A stretch of DNA of 32,214 nt, taken from the NCBI GenBank assembly GCA_902764285.1, contig CACWVN010000063.1, positions 1-32,214 of the forward strand. Direction: 5' to 3'. The stretch comes from an uncultured Eubacteriales bacterium. GTDB lineage: Bacteria > Bacillota > Clostridia > Christensenellales > Aristaeellaceae. Positions 7,468 through 14,992 of this stretch are shown here, one piece after another; position 1 is the first letter of the stretch; each line of letters begins with the position of its first letter. Both the position numbers and the translations under genes were made by a program. The notes under the pieces were generated by a model that was not told where the DNA came from, did no database searches, and was given only the letters and a program-made list of their open reading frames with translations.

Positions 7468-8940
7468 TCAGCCCTCGGCATCCGGGGCCTCGCATCGGAT
7501 GCCGTTCTCCGCGCAGTAGATCTGCGCGGCGGAGCCCTGCGAAGCCACGACCGTCAGATCGGGGCAGCCGTCGAAGATCTCGTCCTCCATCTCGGTCACG
7601 CTGTCCGGAATCGTCGCGGAGACCATGCTTTCGCAGTTCTTGAAGGCCCAGGTTCTGATGCGCGTCACGCCGTCGGGGATCACGACGCCCGTCAGGACCC
7701 TGCAGTTGCTGAAGGCATCGGCGTCGATCATCTCAACCCCGTTCGAAAGCTCCACCGAAGCCAGACTTTCGCAGTTCTTGAACGCGCCGATGCCGACGCG
7801 CTTCACGCCGGCGGGGATCTTCATCTCCGTCAGCCCGCCGCAATTCGCAAAGGCCCAGTCTCCCAATTCCTCCAGGCTGTCCGGCAGCGCCATGGATTCC
7901 AGCGAAGAACAATAGTAAAAGGCCATCTTGCCGATGCCGGTCAGTCCGTCGGGAAGATCGATGTCGGCCAGGCAGATGTCGTTGGCAAACGCGCTTTCTT
8001 CGATGGTTTTCAAGCCGTCCGGCAGCGTCACGGAGGCCAGGTCCCAGCAGGTTTCAAACGCCGCCGCGCCGATAATCTCAACGCCGTCGGGCACGGTATA
8101 CGCCTCGGCGGCGAAGGCCTCCGGCGCGCAGATCAGCCGCCTGTCCGCCCGGCTCACCAGCGCGCCGTCCAGCATCTCCAGCGCCGGGTGATCCGGGGAA
8201 ACCGCGATCTCCTCCAGAGAAACGCAGCCGGAAAAGGGGTTCCCGCCGATGTCCGACAGGCTGTCCGGAAGGGCCACGGAGGTCAGATTCCCGCAATCGG
8301 CAAACGCGTTTACGCCCAGGAAAGTCAATCCTTCCGGAAGCGCAAGCTCGGTGAGGCTGTCGCAGTAAGCGAAGGCGAGTTCGTCAATGGCCGTCAGGCC
8401 GGCGGGCCATTCCACGCTCGCCAGCGCGTCGCAGGAATAGAACGTGCTGGCTTCGATGCGTTTCAGGCTCGCCGGGAACACCACGGACGTCAGGCTGTCG
8501 CAATCATCAAACGCGTCCGGACCGATCGTCTCCAGCCCTTCGGGAAGCGCGATCGCAGCCAGACTGCCGCATTCGTAAAAGGCGTACTCGTCGATGCCCT
8601 TCAGGCCGGCGGGCAATTCCACGCTCGCCAGCGCTTCACAGCCATAGAACGCGCTGGCTTCGATGCGCTCCACGCCCGCGGGAATGGTTGCGGACGTCAG
8701 GCCCGCGCACTGATAAAACGCTTCTCTCCCGATGACCGTCACCGGGTGCCCGTCCAGCTCGGCGGGAATCTCCAGCGTCCCGCCTTCGCCGCTGTACCCC
8801 GTTATTCTCGCCGCGCCGTCGCCCATCAATTCATAGCTGAAATCCCCGGAACCGCCCTCCGCTTGGGCTTCTTCCGATAAACCCGCCGTCCAGGGCGCGC
8901 ACAGCGCCAGACACAGCAGGGCAATCCACAGTCTTTTCAT
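7468..8940 (-). CDS. Secreted BspA-type leucine-rich repeat protein
   Basis: 490 residues. A Sec signal peptide (MKRLWIALLCLALCAPWTAG, cleavage probably near residue 20-28) is followed by about 15 repeats of a 23-residue LRR_5 unit of the form SVxLPxGLxxIxxxAFxxCxxL. Near residues 235-290 there is the typical BspA interruption, with DGALVSRADRRLICAPE. No LPxTG, membrane anchor or SLH domain is visible at the C-terminus, so the protein is probably released or held non-covalently. BspA-like proteins commonly bind host or other cell surfaces, but the ligand here is unknown. The gene starts 12 bases after the LytTR regulator stop, with GAGGAGA in the gap, so the two are almost certainly cotranscribed. 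Confidence 0.92.
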   Translation of the reverse strand: MKRLWIALLCLALCAPWTAGLSEEAQAEGGSGDFSYELMGDGAARITGYSGEGGTLEIPAELDGHPVTVIGREAFYQCAGLTSATIPAGVERIEASAFYGCEALASVELPAGLKGIDEYAFYECGSLAAIALPEGLETIGPDAFDDCDSLTSVVFPASLKRIEASTFYSCDALASVEWPAGLTAIDELAFAYCDSLTELALPEGLTFLGVNAFADCGNLTSVALPDSLSDIGGNPFSGCVSLEEIAVSPDHPALEMLDGALVSRADRRLICAPEAFAAEAYTVPDGVEIIGAAAFETCWDLASVTLPDGLKTIEESAFANDICLADIDLPDGLTGIGKMAFYYCSSLESMALPDSLEELGDWAFANCGGLTEMKIPAGVKRVGIGAFKNCESLASVELSNGVEMIDADAFSNCRVLTGVVIPDGVTRIRTWAFKNCESMVSATIPDSVTEMEDEIFDGCPDLTVVASQGSAAQIYCAENGIRCEAPDAEG

Positions 8941-8952
8941 CGTATTTCTCCT

Positions 8953-9726
8953 CTACGCGAACCGCTTCTGCAGCGCTTCGAACCGCTCGTGGGTGATCAG
9001 CGCGTCGTCCTTCAGCCCGCGCAGCTTCACGATGTACGTCCAGCGGCCGTAGGGCTGTATGGATTCGATCAGGTTCAGGTTCACGATATAGCTCTTGTGG
9101 GTGCGGAAGAACAGGTCGTCCGGCAGCCGCTCGTCCAGGTCGGCCATGCCGTCGGAAACCACGTAACGCGCGCCGTCCTTCATCACCAGCACGGTGGCGC
9201 GGTTCTCCCGCAGCACCATGGCGATCTCGGGAATATCGATGAAGCTGACGCCCTCGCGGTGCTTCAGCATCATGCGCCCGGGCACCTGGCCCGCGGCCGG
9301 CGCGGGGCCCGACGGCGCCACCTCCGGCACCGCCAGCGGTTCCTCCGGCGCGAAGCCCCGCAGCTGGCGGCGGATGCGCTCCAGCGTCTGCAGCGCGCGC
9401 TCCACGCGGAAGGGCTTCACCAGGTAATCGAAGGCGTATACCTCAAAGGCGTTGCGCATGTATTCCTCGTGGGCGGTGGCGAACACCAGCACGGTGCGCG
9501 GGTCCCGGTCCTGGATGGCGCGGGCGCACTCGATTCCGGTCATGCCGGGCATCTCCACGTCCATCAGCACCACCTCGGGCCGCAGCCGGTCGTACAGCTC
9601 GATCAGCTGCAGGCCGTCCTCCGCCTCGCCCACCAGCTCGTAGTCCTCCGCCTGCTCCGCCAGCTTGCGCATCACCAGGCGCATGCCCGCGTCGTCGTCG
9701 GCGATCAATATGCGAATCGGATCCAT
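8953..9726 (-). CDS. LytTR-family response regulator (orphan)
   Basis: 257 residues. Receiver domain 1-120 with acidic pocket D10-D12, phospho-acceptor D56 in VVLMDVEMPG, T84 and K104 in YLVKPF. A Pro/Ala-rich linker (about 125-148) leads to a LytTR DNA-binding domain (about 150-257) with FRTHKSYIVNL and an ITHERF ending. Such proteins bind pairs of direct repeats upstream of virulence, autolysis or bacteriocin genes. No histidine kinase is present in the window, so its partner is encoded elsewhere. The gene immediately downstream is the secreted LRR protein. GGAGGA lies 11 bases before ATG 9726. Confidence 0.93.
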   Translation of the reverse strand: MDPIRILIADDDAGMRLVMRKLAEQAEDYELVGEAEDGLQLIELYDRLRPEVVLMDVEMPGMTGIECARAIQDRDPRTVLVFATAHEEYMRNAFEVYAFDYLVKPFRVERALQTLERIRRQLRGFAPEEPLAVPEVAPSGPAPAAGQVPGRMMLKHREGVSFIDIPEIAMVLRENRATVLVMKDGARYVVSDGMADLDERLPDDLFFRTHKSYIVNLNLIESIQPYGRWTYIVKLRGLKDDALITHERFEALQKRFA

Positions 9727-9757
9727 CGTATTCCCAATCCTCCAAAACGCGCCGGAT

Positions 9758-9784
9758 GGCAGCGCCGCGAACCGCGGCGCTGCC
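9758..9784. other. Perfect 12-bp inverted repeat upstream of the response regulator
   Basis: ggcagcgccgcg (9758-9769) and cgcggcgctgcc (9773-9784) are exact reverse complements with a three-base loop. On the minus strand only TTTT follows, after about 10 bases, so it could be a weak terminator of the upstream operon or a leader hairpin of the regulator mRNA, 32 bases before its start codon. Confidence 0.5.
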
Positions 9785-9843
9785 AGCGCGATGCAATTCC
9801 CCTGGGGATCAATCGGCCCTGACGAGGCCGCACAGCCTTGCGC

Positions 9844-9873
9844 GGTTCAGCGGCGTGATCACGGCGCTGAACC
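9844..9873. other. 30-bp near-perfect palindrome
   Basis: The palindrome is centred on tgatca: ggttcagcg and cgctgaacc flank cgtgatcacg, with a single mismatched pair. It lies 30 bp downstream of the stop of the 9904-10473 gene. The two-fold symmetry fits a protein operator; the lack of a U-tract argues against a simple terminator. Confidence 0.45.
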
Positions 9874-9903
9874 TCCGTATCCGGCCGTTCAAAGCATCTT
9901 CCC

Positions 9904-10473
9904 TCAGCCGGCCCTGCGGCGCAGCGCCTTCGGCCGGTCGAGTATCTCCGAGATCACCACGGCGCGGCGCAGCTGCCGCGCGTCGAATCCGCGGATTTCA
10001 AGCGCGGCTTCGTTCTTGTCGCGGGCCTCCATGGCGGCGATGTGGCGGGCGTGCTCCTTGCGGCTCTCGCCCTCCTCATGCCCGTGGGGCAGCGATCCGC
10101 CCAGGCAGCCTTCGTCGTCCACGGCGCTCGCGCCCTGTGTGGCAGAAGGAACCGCCGCGCCGACGGGCGTGCCGGGCAGCCCCTGCTGGGCCTGCGACTT
10201 CGCCGCCGCCCGTAATTTGGCCTTTTCGCGGGCCTTCGCCAGCGCCGCCTCGGCGTCCTTGGCCTGCTGCTTCTGGGCGGGCGTCATGGCGCCGTCGTCC
10301 AGCTGCGCAACGGCTTCCTTCAGCGCGCGCTCGATCGCGGCGCGGGTCGTCGCGGGCTTTTCAGCCGGCCGGGCAGGCGCGCTGCCGGTTTTGGCAGCGC
10401 CCTGCTTATTCTTCTTCACACTGGCGCTGATCAGTGAAAACACGATAATCAATATCAGGGTAATGGCTTCCAC
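9904..10473 (-). CDS. Membrane-anchored protein of unknown function, nfeD-floA operon
   Basis: 189 residues, GTG start at 10473 with GGGAGG seven bases upstream. A single N-terminal hydrophobic segment (about 2-18) is followed by a Lys/Ala/Pro-rich linker, a predicted coiled coil (about 45-92, many Ala/Lys/Glu), a Gly/Pro-rich section, a charged stretch with PHGHEEGESRKEHARHIAA, and a C-terminal helical block ending ISEILDRPKALRRRAG. I do not recognise a named family. It begins 37 bp after floA, so it is probably cotranscribed with nfeD-floA and may associate with flotillin-type membrane assemblies; this is inference from position only. Confidence 0.8.
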   Translation of the reverse strand: MEAITLILIIVFSLISASVKKNKQGAAKTGSAPARPAEKPATTRAAIERALKEAVAQLDDGAMTPAQKQQAKDAEAALAKAREKAKLRAAAKSQAQQGLPGTPVGAAVPSATQGASAVDDEGCLGGSLPHGHEEGESRKEHARHIAAMEARDKNEAALEIRGFDARQLRRAVVISEILDRPKALRRRAG

Positions 10474-10510
10474 GCGAGCGCCTCCCTTCCCTGTGATTCA
10501 CAGCGGGACA

Positions 10511-11506
10511 TCACTTGCCGTGCTTCTCCTCCGCCGGGGCGGGCGCGCCTTCGCCGGCGATCGCCTCGCGCATCCGGGTATCGGATTTCACGTTCTGCAT
10601 GTTGTAATAATCCATCACGCCCAGCTTGCCATCCCGCAGGGCGGCGGCCATGGCCTTCGGCACCTCGGCCTCGGCCTCGACGACCTTCGCGCGCATCTCC
10701 TGCACGCTGGCCTTCATCTCCTGCTCGTGGGCGACGGCCATCGCGCGGCGTTCCTCGGCCTTGGCCTGGGCGATGCGGCGGTCAGCTTCCGCCTGGTCCA
10801 TCTGCAGCTGCGCGCCCACGTTGCGGCCCACGTCCACATCGGCGATGTCGATGGAAAGGATTTCAAACGCGGTGCCGGCGTCCAGGCCCTTGTCCAGCAC
10901 GGTGCGGCTGATCAGGTCGGGGTTCTCCAGCACGTCCTTGTGGCTCTCGGAGGAGCCGACGGTGGTGACGATGCCCTCGCCGACGCGGGCGATGATGGTT
11001 TCCTCACCGGCGCCGCCGACCAGGCGGGCGATGTTGGCGCGCACGGTCACGCGGGCCTTGGCGCGCAGCTCGATGCCGTCCTTGGCGATGGCGGCGATGA
11101 CGGGCGTCTCGATGACCTTCGGGTTGACGGACATCTTCACGGCCTCCAGCACGTTGCGGCCGGCCAGGTCGATGGCCTTGGACTGTTCAAAGCCCAGCGC
11201 GATCTGCGCCGACTGGGCGGCGATCAGCGCGTCCACCACGCGGTCGACGTTGCCGCCGGCCATGTACAGCGTCTCCAGCTCGTTCATATTCACGTTGATG
11301 CCAGCCTTGCGGGCCTTGATCATCGGCGGAACGATGCGGCGCGGGTTGACGCGGCGGAACTTCATGCCCACCAGGTTGAAGATGCTGATATGCACGCCGG
11401 ACATCAGCGCCGAGAACCACAGCCCCAGCGGGAACAGCGAGAACAGCGCGATGACCAGTACGACGATGATGACTGCGATTACCGCGGATAAGATGTTGGG
11501 TGTCAT
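10511..11506 (-). CDS. floA: Flotillin-like protein FloA
   Basis: 331 residues. A membrane hairpin at the N-terminus (about 5-45, rich in Ile/Val/Leu) is followed by a long SPFH-like region containing [20 protein letters not shown] and [20 protein letters not shown], then an Ala/Glu-rich coiled coil (about 235-300). This matches YqfA/FloA of Bacillus, which forms functional membrane microdomains, in length and landmarks. It begins three bases after the nfeD stop, with a GGGGAGG site in the nfeD 3' end, reproducing the usual NfeD-FloA pairing. Confidence 0.95.
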   Translation of the reverse strand: MTPNILSAVIAVIIVVLVIALFSLFPLGLWFSALMSGVHISIFNLVGMKFRRVNPRRIVPPMIKARKAGINVNMNELETLYMAGGNVDRVVDALIAAQSAQIALGFEQSKAIDLAGRNVLEAVKMSVNPKVIETPVIAAIAKDGIELRAKARVTVRANIARLVGGAGEETIIARVGEGIVTTVGSSESHKDVLENPDLISRTVLDKGLDAGTAFEILSIDIADVDVGRNVGAQLQMDQAEADRRIAQAKAEERRAMAVAHEQEMKASVQEMRAKVVEAEAEVPKAMAAALRDGKLGVMDYYNMQNVKSDTRMREAIAGEGAPAPAEEKHGK

Positions 11507-11509
11507 GAG

Positions 11510-12037
11510 TTATTCCTCCCCTTGTTCCTTGTCGTTCGTCCCGATTTCCCGAACCACGATGCGGTTGCCCTGCACGGAGAGCACGCGGATCCGCTTGCCC
11601 TGGGCGATGAATTCGCCGTCGGAAACCACGTTCAGCTTCACGCCGTCAAATTCGCCGATGCCCGCCGGCCGCAGCGCCGTGTGACTCACGCCCTCGCGGT
11701 CGATAAAATAGTTCAGGTCGTTGTGCTCCGCCACCTCGGCCGGCACCGCCACGTCGTTCAGCACCAGCTTCGATTTGCTCAATCGCCCGCGCGAAGCGGT
11801 GATCAGACAGATCGAAAGCGCCACGCACAGTATGGCCGCCAGTATGGCAAAAAGCACCAGACCCTGCCCCAGCGTCGGCTTCAACAGTATAAAGCCCAGC
11901 GCCAGCAGCGCAATGCCGGAGATCCCCGGCACGCCAAACCCCGGAACATACATTTCAAACACCAGCAGGCCCACGCCCACCAGCATCAGAATCAGCACCG
12001 GGATATTGGCCGAAATCAGGCTGCCCAGACCGTCCAC
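11510..12037 (-). CDS. NfeD-family membrane protein
   Basis: 175 residues, GTG start at 12037 with AAGGAGGTG seven bases upstream. Three to four hydrophobic helices occupy about 10-85 (LILMLVGVGLLVFEMYVPGFG is the diagnostic NfeD membrane block), followed by a C-terminal OB-fold domain (about 95-170) with GEFDGVKLNVVSDGEFI. This is the short NfeD class that lacks the ClpP-like protease half. NfeD proteins are encoded beside flotillins and are thought to assist them; the arrangement with floA three bases downstream is as expected. Confidence 0.92.
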   Translation of the reverse strand: MDGLGSLISANIPVLILMLVGVGLLVFEMYVPGFGVPGISGIALLALGFILLKPTLGQGLVLFAILAAILCVALSICLITASRGRLSKSKLVLNDVAVPAEVAEHNDLNYFIDREGVSHTALRPAGIGEFDGVKLNVVSDGEFIAQGKRIRVLSVQGNRIVVREIGTNDKEQGEE

Positions 12038-12089
12038 AGGGCAACACCTCCTTCATCCGGCGGCTCTTCTGTCCGCCTTGTACACCGGC

Positions 12090-12098
12090 AGTATAGCA
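12090..12098 (-). promoter_or_regulatory. Candidate extended -10 promoter for nfeD-floA
   Basis: The minus strand reads TG-C-TATACT, an extended -10, about 50 bases before the nfeD start. No good -35 is seen, which extended -10 promoters can tolerate. The rest of 12038-12142 has only a short GGCGG/CCGCC hairpin. Confidence 0.4.
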
Positions 12099-12142
12099 TC
12101 TTTCCCGCCGTCTGGGAAGCGCTGTCCGCCGAATCATACAGT

Positions 12143-12532
12143 TTACCGTTCCAACTGTCCAAAATTCCGTTCCACGAAAACCTTGTCGGCCCCGGCGAAA
12201 TCGTATTGCTCCAGATCATCCGGGCAAACCCATTCCACGGCGTCGCAGTCGATGGTCCGCGGCTCGCCCGCCGCGATCGCGCACCGGTAGAACAGCACCA
12301 GTACGTCCCGCTCCGGATAGCGGTAATACACCGCGTCGGCCACGCGCCCAACGCGCACGGCGATATCCAGCTCTTCCTTCAGCTCCCGCGCCAGCGCCTC
12401 CTCCGGGCTCTCGCCCGGCTCGATCTTGCCGCCCGGAAATTCCCACTTCAAACCGTTGCTGGATCCAGCCCTGCGGCGGCAGATCATCACGCGGTTGTCC
12501 CGCAGCGCCACGCCCGCAACCACGATCAGCAT
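12143..12532 (-). CDS. Nudix hydrolase, MutT-like
   Basis: 129 residues. The Nudix box runs from G35 (GGKIEPGESPEEALARE then LKEEL) and matches GX5EX7REUXEEXGU except that the late glycine is Asp (D56). It is preceded by WEFPGG, as in MutT-type (8-oxo-dGTP or CTP pyrophosphohydrolase) enzymes, and the length of about 130 fits. The true substrate cannot be fixed from sequence. It starts four bases after the YdcF-like gene, whose last codons carry its GGAGGG ribosome binding site, so it is the distal gene of that small operon. Confidence 0.92.
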   Translation of the reverse strand: MLIVVAGVALRDNRVMICRRRAGSSNGLKWEFPGGKIEPGESPEEALARELKEELDIAVRVGRVADAVYYRYPERDVLVLFYRCAIAAGEPRTIDCDAVEWVCPDDLEQYDFAGADKVFVERNFGQLER

Positions 12533-12536
12533 GCCG

Positions 12537-13142
12537 TCACCCTCCGATTTTCCGAATCCAGTACAATATCCAGCTGCACGATTCCCTCAGCCGTCCGACG
12601 ATCCACGAACCCACCTTCCGGGGCGACGCCGCGGCGATCCCGCAGGCGTCGATCCCCGCGTCCCGGGCGATCCACAGCGCCCGGCGCAGGTGATAATCGC
12701 TGGTGCATACCGCGGCGGTTCGAAAGCCCTGCGCGGCCATGATGGCCTTCGCGTTGTCCAGGTTCTGCACCGTGTTTTCGGATTCCTCGTCCAGGTACAG
12801 CGCGTCCTCCGGCACGCCGTTTTCCACCAGCCAGTTCCGCATGCAGGCGGCCTCGGTCATGGGCTCGTTGCCGCCCTGCCCGCCGCAGAGGATCATCGCC
12901 GAAACGCGGCCCTCCCGCCACGCCTCCAGCGCGCTCTCGCAGCGGTACAGCAGCGCGTTGCTGGGCTGTCCCTCCGGCCAGACCCGCGCGCCCAGCACGA
13001 TCACGCAGTCCGCGTTCACCGGGGGATACCGGGTGCCCGCGCTGATGCACACCGCGGCCACCACCGCGCCGTAGGCCGCTATTCCGGCCAGGACGAGGGC
13101 AATCAACGCCTTCATCACCCCGTGTTTCCCTTTTCTTCTCAT
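12537..13142 (-). CDS. YdcF/SanA/ElyC-like membrane protein (DUF218)
   Basis: 201 residues. One N-terminal membrane helix (about 10-32) is followed by the DUF218 fold: ADCVIVLGARVWPEGQPS, AMILCGGQGGNEPMTEA, EESENTVQN and TSDYHLRRA are the characteristic blocks. SanA-like members influence envelope integrity and vancomycin sensitivity in Gram-negatives; the biochemical role is not settled. The ribosome binding site before ATG 13142 is weak; an in-frame ATG ten codons later (VMKALIAL) is an alternative start. It lies in a run of four small same-strand genes downstream of parB. Confidence 0.88.
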   Translation of the reverse strand: MRRKGKHGVMKALIALVLAGIAAYGAVVAAVCISAGTRYPPVNADCVIVLGARVWPEGQPSNALLYRCESALEAWREGRVSAMILCGGQGGNEPMTEAACMRNWLVENGVPEDALYLDEESENTVQNLDNAKAIMAAQGFRTAAVCTSDYHLRRALWIARDAGIDACGIAAASPRKVGSWIVGRLRESCSWILYWIRKIGG

Positions 13143-13163
13143 GGTTTCAATCCCGCGCGCCCG

Positions 13164-13535
13164 CTATGCGGACAGTATCTCAAACCGCACGTCCGGCAGC
13201 CGCAGCTTCAGTTCGTCCAGCAAATCCCAGCCGCCGTAATTCACCGCGCGGCCCGCCACGATGACCTTCACGTCCCGGTTTCGGGCTTCCGCCTCGATGG
13301 TCCCGATCACGTCGTCGCTCTTTCTCACCAGCATGTCCGCGCCGTGGGTCACGGAGCATTTCAGCAGGTATTCCAGCGCCTCGGGTTCGTTCTGATATCC
13401 CAGCATGCCGCTGCCCGCGCGCGCCACGTGCATCACCGCCAGCGGGCGGTCTTCCCGCTTCGCGATCTCCGCGCCGGCGACGATCAGCCGCTCGCAGCTC
13501 ATCTGGCCGGTCACGCAAACCAGTACGCTGTTCAT
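13164..13535 (-). CDS. Universal-stress-protein-like domain protein
   Basis: 123 residues, a single domain. The N-terminus VLVCVTGQMSCERLI followed by GAEIAKRED resembles the Usp-like domain found in KdpD-type proteins and stand-alone clostridial homologues, and the core continues LAVMHVAR and KVIVAGRAVNYGG. The classical ATP-binding GxxGx9GS motif of UspA is not obvious, so nucleotide binding is uncertain. The start ATG 13535 has AAAGGAAG upstream. The function is unknown beyond the fold; it sits between two membrane-protein genes. Confidence 0.75.
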   Translation of the reverse strand: MNSVLVCVTGQMSCERLIVAGAEIAKREDRPLAVMHVARAGSGMLGYQNEPEALEYLLKCSVTHGADMLVRKSDDVIGTIEAEARNRDVKVIVAGRAVNYGGWDLLDELKLRLPDVRFEILSA

Positions 13536-13550
13536 AGCTCTTCCTTTCGT

Positions 13551-14084
13551 TCAAATCGCTTTCGCCTCGCGGATGTGCCGCCCGAAGCAGGTCAGCGCCA
13601 CGTGCGCGCCCGGCCCGGGAAAGTCCGCCCGCTTCGAGGCATTCAGATAGACGATGCGCTCGTCCTCGCCGCCCGGCGTCTCCAGGCCGAGCCGGATGGC
13701 CTCCACCGACGCACGGAGCTCCGGCTTTTCCCGCCCGCCGTCCGCGTCCGGGTCCAGCACCACGCGCACCGGCAACACCCTCGCGCCGTCCTGCAGCTCC
13801 GCGGTTTCACCGATTTCGGCGATCTTCCCGCGCACCTCCCGGGACAGGCCACTGTCCATGTCCTTCAAAAAACCGCGGTAGCGCAGATTCGGCCACAGGT
13901 AGGCCAGAAAGCCGAAGCACGCCGCGACGAAAAACAGCGGCCCGGCCACCATCGGCAGCCATTCCAGGCCCGCCGACAGCCCGTAGACGTACGCCGCCGC
14001 CAGCGCCGCCAGCACCGGCACCAGCACCAGCAGGTTGTTCCTGATCCGGCCGTTGATCGCCCGCATATCGTTTTCCGAATACAT
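13551..14084 (-). CDS. Two-helix membrane protein of unknown function
   Basis: 177 residues. Two hydrophobic helices (about 18-36 and 42-64) are followed by a soluble domain (about 70-177) with GKIAEIGETAELQDGARVLPVRVVL, cut here into a short beta-rich pattern reminiscent of DUF3592-like proteins, and a C-terminal PGPGAHVALTCFGRHI. I cannot name a family firmly. The start ATG 14084 has a perfect AGGAGG seven bases upstream. Its first 278 bases are also read, out of frame, by the abnormal 3' end of parB; the good start site and normal composition show that this gene is the genuine one in the overlap. Confidence 0.75.
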   Translation of the reverse strand: MYSENDMRAINGRIRNNLLVLVPVLAALAAAYVYGLSAGLEWLPMVAGPLFFVAACFGFLAYLWPNLRYRGFLKDMDSGLSREVRGKIAEIGETAELQDGARVLPVRVVLDPDADGGREKPELRASVEAIRLGLETPGGEDERIVYLNASKRADFPGPGAHVALTCFGRHIREAKAI

Positions 14085-14886
14085 AAAACCTCCTGAGGAA
14101 AATGAGGACCATGCGCTCCAGCTCGCCGATCTGCGCGTCCTTCGGCGCGCGTGGCTTCTTTACCTCGGCCTTCACCGGCTGGGCGCAGATGCGCTCCAGC
14201 TGCCGCACCGACCAGCCCTGCTGCACCGTCAGGTTCGCCAGCTGCACCTGCCGGCGGGGATCCACCGTCACCAGCGCGCGGGCGTGGCCCGCGGACAGCT
14301 TGCCCTCGGAAACCAGCTGCTTCACGCTGTCCGCCAGCGTCAACAGCCGCAGCAGGTTGGCGATGGCCGGCCGGCTCTTGCCCAGGCGCTCGGCGGCCTT
14401 CTCCTGGGTCAGCCCGGCCTCGTCCATCAGCCGGCGCACGCCCATGGCCTCCTCCATCGGGTTCAGATCGTCCCGCTGCAGGTTCTCCACCAGCGCGGCC
14501 TCCAGCCGCTTCTGGCTGTCCCAGTCGCGCACGATGGCGGGGATCTCGTCCAGCTCCGCCAGCCGCGACGCCCGATAGCGCCGCTCGCCGGCGATGATGG
14601 TATACCGTTCGCCCGCAGGCGCCACGATGATCGGCTGCAGCACGCCCACCGCGCGGATGGACGCCGCCAGCTCCTTCAGCGCGGCTTCGTCAAAGCTGCG
14701 CCGGGGCTGTTCCCGGTTCGGGTCGATCAGCCGGATGGGCAGCATCCGCACCGCGTCCACGTCCGCCTGCGGCTGCGCCGGAACATCCTTTTCCGGAGCC
14801 ACCGGCTGCGCGGCCTCCGCCACCACGTCCTCGCCCAGGAGCGCGCCCAGGCCCCTGCCCAGCCCGCGCTGTATCTTCTTCGCCAT
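13807..14886 (-). CDS. parB: ParB/Spo0J chromosome-partitioning protein with abnormal C-terminus
   Basis: The start is ATG 14886 (MAKKIQRGLGRGLGALLGED), nine bases after GGAGG. The N-terminal CTPase domain has GERRYRASRLAE (about 99-110) and ENLQRDDLNPMEEA (about 134-147); the helix-turn-helix domain has TQEKAAERLGKSRPAIANLL (about 160-179). ParB spreads on DNA from parS sites and acts with ParA in chromosome segregation. Family-like sequence ends at about residue 260 (QIGELERMV, base 14107), exactly where the C-terminal dimerisation domain should begin. The remaining ~99 residues are Gly/Ala/Arg-rich and overlap the next gene in another frame, making 359 residues against a usual ~280-300. 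A deletion, frameshift or assembly error is likely; N-terminal identity is certain, functionality is not. Confidence 0.85.
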   Translation of the reverse strand: MAKKIQRGLGRGLGALLGEDVVAEAAQPVAPEKDVPAQPQADVDAVRMLPIRLIDPNREQPRRSFDEAALKELAASIRAVGVLQPIIVAPAGERYTIIAGERRYRASRLAELDEIPAIVRDWDSQKRLEAALVENLQRDDLNPMEEAMGVRRLMDEAGLTQEKAAERLGKSRPAIANLLRLLTLADSVKQLVSEGKLSAGHARALVTVDPRRQVQLANLTVQQGWSVRQLERICAQPVKAEVKKPRAPKDAQIGELERMVLIFLRRFYVFGKRYAGDQRPDQEQPAGAGAGAGGAGGGVRLRAVGGPGMAADGGRAAVFRRGVLRLSGLPVAESALPRFFEGHGQWPVPGGAREDRRNR

Positions 14887-14943
14887 ATATGAAACCTCCG
14901 ATGATGCGTTTGGATTCGATGAGCCCGCAGCCTGACTCCCGGC

Positions 14944-14992
14944 TGTTCCTGCTCCCTGCTCCCTACTCCCTAATTCCTGCTCCCTAATTCCT
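14944..14992. repeat. Heptanucleotide repeat array between parA and parB
   Basis: Seven consecutive 7-base units on the plus strand: tgttcct, gctccct, gctccct, actccct, aattcct, gctccct, aattcct. On the minus strand each unit begins AGG, the same phase as the array at the left window edge. The parA stop codon (14984-14986) lies inside the array. Confidence 0.85.

Noticed and set aside
6616-8880. Plus-strand open frame of 754 codons across tldD and the LRR gene
   Set aside because: His/Arg/Ala-rich shadow translation; both minus-strand genes beneath it have strong family motifs and ribosome binding sites.
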